From positions 1 through 64,000 of the forward strand of contig NZ_JACGAG010000008.1 of the NCBI RefSeq assembly GCF_014050525.1: a stretch of 64,000 nucleotides of DNA, given 5' to 3'. Of this stretch, positions 1-7,890 are shown in pieces. The stretch is from Clostridium sp. cel8. Its GTDB lineage: Bacteria > Bacillota > Clostridia > Clostridiales > Clostridiaceae. Within the stretch, counting starts at the first letter, position 1; each line of letters starts with the position of its first letter. The notes beneath the pieces are model-generated. The model worked only from the letters and a program-made list of their open reading frames with translations, made no database searches and was not told the origin of the DNA. Position numbers and translations under genes: made by a program.

Positions 1-20
1 AGTGAGGTATTTTTTTTCAA

Positions 21-58
21 CGCTTAAGCTCTTCTGAACACACCTGCATAGCAGGTGG
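21..58 (-). mobile_element. Possible left end of an IS200/IS605-like element
   Basis: On the minus strand, after the clpB terminator, there is a compact hairpin (CACCTGC, loop ATA, GCAGGTG at 41-57). It is followed by an AGAGCTTAAGC stretch that contains the palindrome GCTTAAGC at 22-29. A small hairpin followed by this kind of sequence resembles the subterminal ends of clostridial IS200/IS605 elements, whose tnpA would then lie beyond position 1. No transposase reading frame is inside the window, so this rests on resemblance only. It could also be an unrelated small hairpin. Confidence 0.3.
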
Positions 59-72
59 TTTTCTAAATGGAC

Positions 73-110
73 AAAAAAATAATCCAAATCTCTAAAAAGA
101 GATTTGGATT
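73..110 (-). terminator. Rho-independent terminator of clpB
   Basis: A 13-bp perfect stem (AATCCAAATCTCT and its complement) at 81-110 is followed on the minus strand by a run of seven T. It lies ten bases after the clpB stop codon. Confidence 0.9.
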
Positions 111-120
111 ATCTGATTAC

Positions 121-2712
121 CTATTCTATTAAAAATTCTCCATTCTTAAAATCTACATTTACTGTACATCCTTCATATATTTCACCTTTTATTATTTTCT
201 TTGCAATCGATGTTTCAAAGGTATTCTCTATATACCTTTTAAGAGGTCTTGCACCATAAACAGGATCATATCCTTCCTTTGCCATAAATTCTTTAGCAGT
301 ATTTGTTATATTAATTGTGATATTTTTATCTTTAAGTCTATTTTTTATATCTTCAATGAATATGTCAATTATAGACTTTATCTCTTCAATATTCAAAGGT
401 TTAAACATTATTATATCATCTAACCTATTTAAAAATTCAGGTTTAAATCTTGATTTCATTTCATCCATAACTCTATCTTTTACATTTTCATCTATTATTG
501 AGCTTTCCTTATTATCAAGTAGATAACTGCTTCCTATATTAGATGTCATAATTATAATACAATTTTTAAAATCTACAACTTTACCCTGATTATCTGTAAG
601 TCTACCGTCATCAAGTATCTGCAAGAATATATTAAATACATCATTATGTGCTTTTTCAATTTCATCAAATAATATAACACTGTATGGTTTTCTTCGAACT
701 GCTTCTGTTAATTGACCTCCCTCTTCATAGCCTACATATCCTGGAGGAGCCCCAATTAATCTTGATACCGAATATTTTTCCATATACTCAGACATATCTA
801 TTCTTATAATATTATCTTCACTATCAAATAGTGTTCTTGCAAGAGTTTTAGCAAGCTCCGTTTTACCAACTCCTGTAGGTCCAAGGAATATAAATGATCC
901 TATTGGTCTTTTTGGATCCTTCATTCCAGATCTAGCTCTTATAACTGCATTTGAAACTGCCTTTACTGCTTGATTTTGACCTATTACTCTCTTTGAAAGC
1001 TCATCTTCAAGTTTTATAAGTTTCTGTCTTTCTCCTTCTACAAGTTTTGAAACTGGTATTCCAGTCCATTTTGAAACTATATCTGAAATTTCACGTTCTG
1101 TAACTTCTTCTTTAAGCATTGAATTTTCATTATTATCCTTAATATTCTTTTCTTTCTCTTGTATTTTCTTCTCTAAATCTGGAATAACTCCATATCTTAA
1201 CTCTGCAACTTTATTTAAGTCATACTCTCTCTCTGCTTTTTCAATTTGACCTCTTGCATCATCAAGTTTCTTTTTAAGATCTCTAACCTCAGTTATAACA
1301 GCTTTTTCCTTTTGATATTTTGAAGTAAGCTCTTTATCTTTCTCCTGCAAATTACTAAGCTCTTTGTCTACATATTTAAGCCTTTCTTTTGAAGATTCAT
1401 CCTGTTCTTTTGAAAGTGCCTCTTTTTCAATTTGCAGCTGAAATACTTTTCTCTTTACATCGTCCATTTCAGTAGGCATGCTGTCAATTTCAGTTCTTAT
1501 CATTGCACAGGCCTCATCTACAAGATCTATAGCCTTGTCTGGAAGATATCTGCCAGTTATATACCTATTTGAAAGTTTTGCAGCTGCAACTATAGCAGAA
1601 TCATGTATCCTTATACCATGATATATCTCAAATTTTTCCTTTAAACCTCTAAGTATTGAAATAGCATCTTCCACAGAAGGTTCATCTATAATTACAGGTT
1701 GAAATCTTCTTTCAAGTGCTTTGTCTTTTTCAATATACTTTCTATATTCATCAAAGGTTGTGGCACCTATGCAGTGAAGTTCTCCTCTTGCTAGCATTGG
1801 TTTTATTAGATTTCCTGCATCCATTGATCCTTCAGTTTTTCCAGCTCCTACTATATTGTGTATTTCATCTATAAACAGTATTATCTTACCTTTACTTTTT
1901 TCCACTTCTTTTAATACTGCCTTCAATCTCTCTTCAAATTGTCCTCTGAATTTTGCACCTGCAATAAGTGCTCCAAGATCAAGTGAGAATATTATTTTAT
2001 CTTTTAATCCCTCAGGTACATCTCCACTTACTATTCTACCTGCAAGACCTTCAATTATAGCTGTTTTTCCTACACCTGGTTCTCCTATGAGCACAGGATT
2101 ATTCTTTGTTCTTCTTGAAAGTATTCTAACTACACGTCTTATCTCATCATCTCTACCTATTACAGGATCTAATTTGTGTTTTTTTGCTTCCTCCACTAAG
2201 TTTCTACCATATTTTACAAGTGCATCATAAGTTCCTTCAGGATCTTGAGTATCCACAGTTTGATTTCCCCTTACTTTTGAAAGCACTTCTAGAAAACTAT
2301 CCTTTTTTATGTTGAACTTATTTAATATTCTATCTACATCACTTGAATGTGATTCAATAATTGCAAGCATTACATGCTCTACACTTATATATGAATCTTT
2401 AAACTTTTTGGATATCTCCTCCGCCTTTACAAGAACCTGCTCAAATCTTCTAGTTACATATACAGAAGATGAATTGGCTCCCTCTCCCATTACCTTTGGC
2501 ATTTTATCTAAAACAGCATTGGTTTCATTTCTAACTAAATCCACATTAATACCCATTTTCTCAAATATATTTGAAACTAAACCATCTCTTTGAGATATAA
2601 GTGCCGAGAAGAGATGAATAACATCTACCTGTTGATGATTATGTTTTACTGCTATAAGCTGCGCCTCATTCAATGACTGTTGAACTTTTACTGTAAGTTT
2701 ATCTATATCCAC
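121..2712 (-). CDS. clpB: ATP-dependent disaggregase ClpB
   Basis: This 863-residue protein has the full ClpB layout: a Clp N-terminal double repeat (about 1-145), a first AAA+ domain with Walker A GEPGVGKT (about 207), the coiled-coil middle domain (about 400-530) that separates ClpB from ClpA and ClpC, and a second AAA+ domain with GPTGVGKT (about 605) and a C-terminal D2-small domain. ClpB is a cytosolic hexamer that threads aggregated proteins through its pore and works with DnaK. The start is GTG, preceded by GGAGGG at a good distance. The gene is monocistronic, with its own CtsR-type operator upstream and a terminator directly downstream, so heat-shock control is likely. The length is normal for the family. 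Confidence 0.97.
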   Translation of the reverse strand: MDIDKLTVKVQQSLNEAQLIAVKHNHQQVDVIHLFSALISQRDGLVSNIFEKMGINVDLVRNETNAVLDKMPKVMGEGANSSSVYVTRRFEQVLVKAEEISKKFKDSYISVEHVMLAIIESHSSDVDRILNKFNIKKDSFLEVLSKVRGNQTVDTQDPEGTYDALVKYGRNLVEEAKKHKLDPVIGRDDEIRRVVRILSRRTKNNPVLIGEPGVGKTAIIEGLAGRIVSGDVPEGLKDKIIFSLDLGALIAGAKFRGQFEERLKAVLKEVEKSKGKIILFIDEIHNIVGAGKTEGSMDAGNLIKPMLARGELHCIGATTFDEYRKYIEKDKALERRFQPVIIDEPSVEDAISILRGLKEKFEIYHGIRIHDSAIVAAAKLSNRYITGRYLPDKAIDLVDEACAMIRTEIDSMPTEMDDVKRKVFQLQIEKEALSKEQDESSKERLKYVDKELSNLQEKDKELTSKYQKEKAVITEVRDLKKKLDDARGQIEKAEREYDLNKVAELRYGVIPDLEKKIQEKEKNIKDNNENSMLKEEVTEREISDIVSKWTGIPVSKLVEGERQKLIKLEDELSKRVIGQNQAVKAVSNAVIRARSGMKDPKRPIGSFIFLGPTGVGKTELAKTLARTLFDSEDNIIRIDMSEYMEKYSVSRLIGAPPGYVGYEEGGQLTEAVRRKPYSVILFDEIEKAHNDVFNIFLQILDDGRLTDNQGKVVDFKNCIIIMTSNIGSSYLLDNKESSIIDENVKDRVMDEMKSRFKPEFLNRLDDIIMFKPLNIEEIKSIIDIFIEDIKNRLKDKNITINITNTAKEFMAKEGYDPVYGARPLKRYIENTFETSIAKKIIKGEIYEGCTVNVDFKNGEFLIE

Positions 2713-2760
2713 TTTTTCTCCCTCCTAAAACACTAGTCATAGATATACAATTAATTGAAC

Positions 2761-2777
2761 TTTGACTTTCTTTGACC
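2761..2777 (-). promoter_or_regulatory. CtsR operator upstream of clpB
   Basis: Read on the minus strand this is GGTCAAAGAAAGTCAAA, a tandem heptad that fits the published CtsR consensus (RGTCAAA-NAN-RGTCAAA). It lies just downstream of the predicted -10 box, where bound repressor would block initiation. Confidence 0.85.
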
Positions 2778-2785
2778 TTACTTAA

Positions 2786-2814
2786 ATGATATTATTATAT
2801 TGAAAGTTATTCAA
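2786..2814 (-). promoter_or_regulatory. Predicted sigma-A promoter of clpB
   Basis: The minus strand carries TTGAAT (2814-2809), a 17-base spacer and TATCAT (2791-2786). The CtsR heptads follow immediately, at about the transcription start. Confidence 0.55.
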
Positions 2815-2901
2815 CCCATATATAATATCAAATACCCTAATCTAGCTCATAAATATGAATTTACTGCCTTTTTTCTGGCTTTAACTGAGTTTTCCTTTTA
2901 A

Positions 2902-4155
2902 TTACATATCATATTTTTTCAGATTCATTGCAGAATTGAAATATTTTATTGCTTCAAATGTATTTCCAAGTTTATAATACATATTTCCCATGTCAATATA
3001 CTTCTTATAGATTTTTTTTCTATCCTTAAGCCTTAAAGTAAAACTCAGTGAAAAATTCATGTATATCTCCATATGTTCAATATCATTTTGCTTCTCACAT
3101 ATATATGCCTTACAGGAGTAAAGCCCTTCCATCAGTTCAACATTGTCACATTCAATTGCCCTATTTAACATATCACTACATATTTTATCTGCCTTATTTA
3201 CAAAATTGTTTTCAATTAATTTATCTAATATATTCAATAAAAGAAAATCAATCTCTTTGTAATTCTCACATGAATATTCCTCTAATCCTCTATCTAAATA
3301 ATTCAAAGCCTTGTCTTTCATATTAAAATCAAACATTATTTTAACATACATAAATATTACAATAAATTTATACTTAGATTTTTCTTTAATAAGATTAAAT
3401 ACTTTTTTTTCATATTTTGAAAAGTCATCTCTCTTATATACAATTGATAAAATTGAGCACATAAAATATATTCCTGCTCTTTTTATTAAATCAGGCTGAT
3501 CTTTTATATATTTTAAGAGATAATGTATAGAAGTGCTAACCTTATTATAATCTTCCATAATTATAAGGCATAGTGATTTATAGTAAATTGAATTTAATAT
3601 GATTTGCTTATCTTTTATTTTCTTTGATATATTTAAAGCATTTTCATAGTAATTAAAGGCTCGCAAGTATTCTCTATTTTTTAACATATACGCACCAATA
3701 TCCATATAATAAATTGCAAAATTTTTTTCGCAAAAATCCTTTTTTAAATATACATAGTACTTTGGTATAGTTAACTTAACATTATCTATATTATCGTATT
3801 TAATATAGTATCGAAGAATTTTATGAGCAATTTGAAAGCACAAGTCGTAATAGGAGTTTTCTTCTGCAAACATAAGATTATATTTTAATTTTTCAATATA
3901 ATCCTTATCTTTTTTACAATCAAGCATATTTATATTGTCTATTATTTGAGTTCTTATTCCCTTTTTTAAATATTCTCCATCAATTTCAAGTTTTTCTGCT
4001 ATATATTCTAAAGTCCTATAATCTGGTTCCATTTTGCCATTTTCAATACAACATAATTTGGAAGGTGATATATTTTCTCCACAAACTTCTTTTAAAGTCA
4101 TATTCCTATATATTCTAGCTCTTTTTATCTTTTCCCCAATAGAAAGTATCTCCAT
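2902..4155 (-). CDS. HTH-TPR transcriptional regulator (XRE N-terminus), copy 2
   Basis: This is a 417-residue cytosolic protein. Residues 1-62 form an XRE/Cro-type helix-turn-helix (start MEILSIGEKIKRARI; the 'SPSKLCCIENGKMEPDY' recognition-helix region). The rest is helical with TPR-like repeats, as in RRNPP-type peptide-responsive or Rap-like regulators. I prefer the ATG at 4155 over the upstream GTG because AGGTG sits six bases before it and the paralogue begins identically. It lies 24 bases downstream of a closely similar gene, so the two are probably co-transcribed. I see no signalling-peptide gene beside it, and the ligand and targets are unknown. The TPR part is more degenerate than in its neighbour. 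Confidence 0.8.
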   Translation of the reverse strand: MEILSIGEKIKRARIYRNMTLKEVCGENISPSKLCCIENGKMEPDYRTLEYIAEKLEIDGEYLKKGIRTQIIDNINMLDCKKDKDYIEKLKYNLMFAEENSYYDLCFQIAHKILRYYIKYDNIDNVKLTIPKYYVYLKKDFCEKNFAIYYMDIGAYMLKNREYLRAFNYYENALNISKKIKDKQIILNSIYYKSLCLIIMEDYNKVSTSIHYLLKYIKDQPDLIKRAGIYFMCSILSIVYKRDDFSKYEKKVFNLIKEKSKYKFIVIFMYVKIMFDFNMKDKALNYLDRGLEEYSCENYKEIDFLLLNILDKLIENNFVNKADKICSDMLNRAIECDNVELMEGLYSCKAYICEKQNDIEHMEIYMNFSLSFTLRLKDRKKIYKKYIDMGNMYYKLGNTFEAIKYFNSAMNLKKYDM

Positions 4156-4179
4156 ATTAATCACCTATTTATTTATAAA

Positions 4180-5478
4180 CTAATCCAATACATTGAGTTC
4201 ATTAAACATATCTACCCCTTTACTGAGATATTTGGCAGCTTCTGCCTCATTACCAATTTGAATATAAAACTTTCCAATTAAAATTGATATCTTTCCTACA
4301 TATTCTGTATAATCCATATTTTGACAATAATTTAATGCAGCAAATAAAGTATTTTCCGCTTCTTTTATATTATTTTCCATCATATCCACACGATATTTAA
4401 GAAGATAGTACTGTATTAAACCAGTATCATTTTTAGATCCAACAATAGAAAACATCTCTTTTAGAGTATCTCTTGCACCTTTTATATCTTTTATTTTCAT
4501 ATAATTTTCACATATACTTTTAAGAGTGTATATTATATCCGGATCTTTTATTTTATTTCTTAATTCTTTAGATTTATTTAAGTGAAGAAATGATTCTTCC
4601 ATATTGTCAAATTTAGAAAATAAATTTCCCATATTATTTTCAATTTTTGCAATATTTACAATATCAGCAATACTTTTATACACATCAAGTGTCTTCTTCG
4701 AATACTTTATAGCATTGTCAAAGTCACCTTTTTTATTGTATTCTTCTGCAATAAGTAAAAGTGTCTTAGCATATTTATTATTGTCCTCTACTTTCATAAA
4801 CTTCTCTTTTGCAAGATATGAATAATCCATTGCATTTTTCATATCATCAAGTTCAAAATAGACAAAGGCTATGTAGTAATATATTTTTCCAATTAAAAGA
4901 TCATCACCTATATTGTTATTATTATACACTATCTCAGCTTGTCTAAAATAGCTCATAGCAGAATTATATGATTTTAATTTTATAGTAGCATAGCCAAGAT
5001 TCATAAAACATTTTATAATCTCTTCATAATTATTATTTTTTATAAAAATGACATTTGCAGATAAAAAGAATTGCTGAGATTCAGAATATTCCTCTTTTAT
5101 CATGCATATCTTTCCTCTTAAATATAAATTTTTAGCCTTTTTATATTCAAGGTTATATTTATCTGCATAATAGAATGCCTTTTCAATATATTCTTTAGCT
5201 CGAATTAGATTATCACTTATTATATATGACTCAGCTAAATTCTCACAATAAGTGCAAAATTTTTCTGCTTGACTCTCCTCTGATTCCATAAGATATTCTA
5301 CAGAAGTATTCAGCTCCTTTGCCAAATACTCCAATAAATCCATACTTGGATTTGACTTTCCAGACTCAACAAGACTTATTTGCCCTGGAGTTATCCTATC
5401 TCCTGCTACATCTTTTAGAGTCATATTCATTTCTTTTCTTTTTCTTTTAATTTTTTCTCCTAATGAAAGTATCTCCAT
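4180..5478 (-). CDS. HTH-TPR transcriptional regulator (XRE N-terminus), copy 1
   Basis: This 432-residue protein starts MEILSLGEKIKRKRKEMNM, an XRE helix-turn-helix over about residues 1-65 with the typical 'TPGQISLVESGKSNPS' recognition segment. Several clear TPR repeats follow from about 70 to 425 (for example the segments around YRQAEIVYNNNNIGDD and KYSKKTLDVYKSIAD). Such proteins usually bind DNA through the HTH and a small peptide or a partner protein through the TPR superhelix. AAGGAA precedes the ATG. It is the first gene of a two-gene tandem with a diverged duplicate. The regulated genes cannot be inferred from the neighbourhood. Confidence 0.85.
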   Translation of the reverse strand: MEILSLGEKIKRKRKEMNMTLKDVAGDRITPGQISLVESGKSNPSMDLLEYLAKELNTSVEYLMESEESQAEKFCTYCENLAESYIISDNLIRAKEYIEKAFYYADKYNLEYKKAKNLYLRGKICMIKEEYSESQQFFLSANVIFIKNNNYEEIIKCFMNLGYATIKLKSYNSAMSYFRQAEIVYNNNNIGDDLLIGKIYYYIAFVYFELDDMKNAMDYSYLAKEKFMKVEDNNKYAKTLLLIAEEYNKKGDFDNAIKYSKKTLDVYKSIADIVNIAKIENNMGNLFSKFDNMEESFLHLNKSKELRNKIKDPDIIYTLKSICENYMKIKDIKGARDTLKEMFSIVGSKNDTGLIQYYLLKYRVDMMENNIKEAENTLFAALNYCQNMDYTEYVGKISILIGKFYIQIGNEAEAAKYLSKGVDMFNELNVLD

Positions 5479-5684
5479 ATATCATTCTTCCTTTAAATAA
5501 TAATTTATATAAAAATATAGAACATTATTACATTTAATTATACTATAAATATACTCCATTTTAGATTCTAGGATTCCAGTTTTTATTGCACTTTATACTT
5601 ATTTTTATTATATCATAAAATTTTGAATAATATTATTCTAAGTAAATAATTTTATTCAAAATTTTGAAAAAATTGTATTTTAAA

Positions 5685-5715
5685 ATGTCTTGACAAAATT
5701 TAATCGTCAAGACAT
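5685..5715 (-). terminator. Hairpin terminator after the small membrane-protein gene
   Basis: The perfect 10-bp stem ATGTCTTGAC / GTCAAGACAT has an 11-base loop and is followed on the minus strand by TTTTAAAATA. It lies 23 bases beyond the stop of the gene at 5738. Confidence 0.65.
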
Positions 5716-5737
5716 CTTAAATATATAGCAAATTAGA

Positions 5738-5890
5738 CTATTTCATCCACCCAATTACACCATCTGCTGCATTTCTCATAATTCTTTTTGTCTTTTTCAT
5801 TCTTTTCTTTGTAGATCTTTGATTTTCCATCATTGTTGCAACTGCTGTACCAACCAAAATTCCTGCTATAAATTTACCACCATGCATCAT
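5738..5890 (-). CDS. Small hypothetical protein with one glycine-rich hydrophobic segment
   Basis: The product is about 50 residues if it starts at ATG 5890 (MMHGGKFIAGILVGTAVATM). A GGTG lies six bases before that codon. The frame stays open to a TTG at 5923, but there the GGAG touches the start codon and is unlikely to work. The N-terminal half is a hydrophobic glycine/alanine helix and the C-terminal half is strongly basic (STKKRMKKTKRIMRNA). It resembles the small YtxH-like membrane proteins of Firmicutes, but I cannot assign a family. It has its own terminator and probably its own promoter. Confidence 0.6.
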   Translation of the reverse strand: MMHGGKFIAGILVGTAVATMMENQRSTKKRMKKTKRIMRNAADGVIGWMK

Positions 5891-6013
5891 ATAAGGCACC
5901 GTATAAAAATAACGGCTTTTCAACTCCTTTCATAATTAAAATATTTTTAATTACTCGTTTATATAAATTATGATGTGTAAATTTATATTTTTTATTACTC
6001 AGATACATTAATT

Positions 6014-6769
6014 TCAATTTTCAATTATTACATTATCAATTAAATCTCTAGCAATATTCCTAAACTGGGATTTTATTTCTTCATTTTTAACTTTTAATTT
6101 ATTTTTTTTAAGCCATTTATATACTACATTTTTGGATTCTATACCCACTGCTTCTTTTGCCTTTTCATCTGCAATATCATTAAAAAGATCTCCAGAATGT
6201 CCTGAAACTTTTGAAAACTTTATATCTAATCCCATATCAATGAATCTTTTCATAGAATTGTAGTATTCTCTTGAAGATTCACTTTTTCTCTCCCATAGAC
6301 CTGTTACATGATTTGCAATTCCCTCATAATCATGAAATATTACTATATGCTTTTCATTATTTTTAATAGCATATTCAGCAGCTTTAACCGCTGCTTCAAG
6401 TTCCCCGGCAACTTGTCTTATTGATTTTTTACTATTATCCTCTGATACTTTGCTTTCAACATATTCTACTACATCCTTTTTTACCACAACAAGAGCATAA
6501 GCATATTTTTCAGTTGAAATGTTATAGCTTCCATCTACATATATATGGGCAATATCTGGAAAAATATCACTTTTTTTCACATCAAAATTATAACTTTCAT
6601 TTAGATAGTCTTCAGCTTCATCTCTGCTTTTAAAACTCTTATATACTGCTCCCTTTGCTCCCTTTACATATTTAAGACATTCTGCCCAGCTGTCCACAAT
6701 TAAATTTTCTATATTTTTATTATTTTTAAAATCATATCCCTTTTTTATAGCATAAAATTTTTTCTTCAT
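6014..6769 (-). CDS. rnhA: Ribonuclease H with N-terminal viroplasmin (RNA/DNA-hybrid binding) domain
   Basis: This is a 251-residue cytosolic nuclease that cuts the RNA strand of RNA-DNA hybrids. Residues 1-55 (KKFYAIKKGYD, then WAECLKYVKGAKGAVYKSF) form the caulimovirus viroplasmin-like domain found at the N-terminus of many eukaryotic and clostridial RNases H1. The RNase H fold follows, with acidic residues visible as D79 (YVDGS), E123 (GELEA), D147 (FHDYEG) and the D198/D201 region (NDIADEKA), plus H191. The nearest good ribosome site is about 18 bases upstream of the ATG, and no better start exists in frame because a TAA intervenes. The gene stands alone between small hypothetical genes. 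Confidence 0.9.
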   Translation of the reverse strand: MKKKFYAIKKGYDFKNNKNIENLIVDSWAECLKYVKGAKGAVYKSFKSRDEAEDYLNESYNFDVKKSDIFPDIAHIYVDGSYNISTEKYAYALVVVKKDVVEYVESKVSEDNSKKSIRQVAGELEAAVKAAEYAIKNNEKHIVIFHDYEGIANHVTGLWERKSESSREYYNSMKRFIDMGLDIKFSKVSGHSGDLFNDIADEKAKEAVGIESKNVVYKWLKKNKLKVKNEEIKSQFRNIARDLIDNVIIEN

Positions 6770-6802
6770 ATCTTTTAAATAATTTTACTCCTCCCATATT
6801 TC

Positions 6803-7693
6803 CTATTTTAAATTATCTGCAGAATGCATCTTTCTATACTGATTCTTAGTTATAATCTTATCTCCTCCAATTATTTCGGATATATATTTTTTAAATTTTT
6901 TTGTAATTAAAATTATATTTCCCTTACCACTCCAATTTTCAAGTACTATATTTTCAGGTATTTCATCTAAAACAATGTTAAGAACTAAAAATGCAGCAAC
7001 TATATCATCAATCTGACCTAAAACTGGTATAAATCCAGGTATAAGATCTACAGGACTTACTAAATATAAAAGAGCATTTCCCAGTATAACCTTTGATTTT
7101 CCTTTTACTCGCTTGTCTTTAATAAGTTTCCAAAATAGAATAACAATATCAGGCATTAAAAATATATAATCTCCAAATTTTTCATACCACTTATTATAAA
7201 AGTGTGGATATTTATCTGTTTTTTTCTCTACATGTGGAATCTCTTTATCTTTTTTATATACTATATTCTCAACCTGTACTTTAAAAAATCCTTGAAAAAC
7301 TTCTATAGCTTTAATATTAAAATTTACATAAGGTATTAACTTTTTAACTCTATCTAAATCTATAGTTACTATATCCCCATTAAGTTCTACTCCATAATCA
7401 GTAAAATCTTCAATAACTTTTTTTATCACATTTTTTTTAATAATATTTAACATACCAAATTTATATATATTTAGCTTGTATACCTTCAAATTTAAGAAAC
7501 CATCTTTTACATTTCCAATTCCCATTTCAATTTCAAAAGGAATATCAACTTTTTTATTGTATTTTCCCCTTAAGGTTATAATATCACCTATAGATATGCT
7601 CTCTATAGATAACCCATTTATGTCAACATATTCTTCTATTATTTCAAGCACATCCTGTTCTGTTAATTTTATATCTGCAGAAGACACTTTCAT
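6803..7693 (-). CDS. DUF1232 (YkvA-like) domain protein
   Basis: The product has 296 residues from the ATG at 7693, which is preceded by GGGAG. A longer frame to 7762 lacks a ribosome site. The N-terminal 180 residues are a beta-rich region I do not recognise, possibly a DUF4157/sporulation-like fold. Residues about 195-260 carry the DUF1232 signature: two short hydrophobic helices around the conserved YLVSPVDLIPGFIPVLGQIDD motif. DUF1232 proteins are small membrane-associated proteins of unknown function. The fusion to a long N-terminal domain is less usual than the short YkvA form. It probably sits at the membrane. It is transcribed towards the rnhA gene, with a 33-base gap. Confidence 0.75.
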   Translation of the reverse strand: MKVSSADIKLTEQDVLEIIEEYVDINGLSIESISIGDIITLRGKYNKKVDIPFEIEMGIGNVKDGFLNLKVYKLNIYKFGMLNIIKKNVIKKVIEDFTDYGVELNGDIVTIDLDRVKKLIPYVNFNIKAIEVFQGFFKVQVENIVYKKDKEIPHVEKKTDKYPHFYNKWYEKFGDYIFLMPDIVILFWKLIKDKRVKGKSKVILGNALLYLVSPVDLIPGFIPVLGQIDDIVAAFLVLNIVLDEIPENIVLENWSGKGNIILITKKFKKYISEIIGGDKIITKNQYRKMHSADNLK

Positions 7694-7890
7694 ATAATAT
7701 TCTCCCTTCAACGATTTATAACTAAAGTATACAGTAAATATTAATTTATGCAATAAGAACAATTATCTAAAGTAAAATATATCCTTATTTACAATAAATT
7801 ACTTTAACAAATTTTATGATTTTCATTAGACTAATTGAAAAGTATATTATATTATTAATACAAATACACTAAAACAGAGTAGGTGATTGA

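Noticed and set aside
1856..2230. 124-codon plus-strand frame inside clpB
   Set aside because: Antisense shadow of the conserved AAA+ domain; no ribosome site or family resemblance.
2780..2900. A short peptide-pheromone gene downstream of the HTH-TPR regulators
   Set aside because: No start codon with ribosome site and hydrophobic leader exists on the minus strand here; the longest frames are a few codons.
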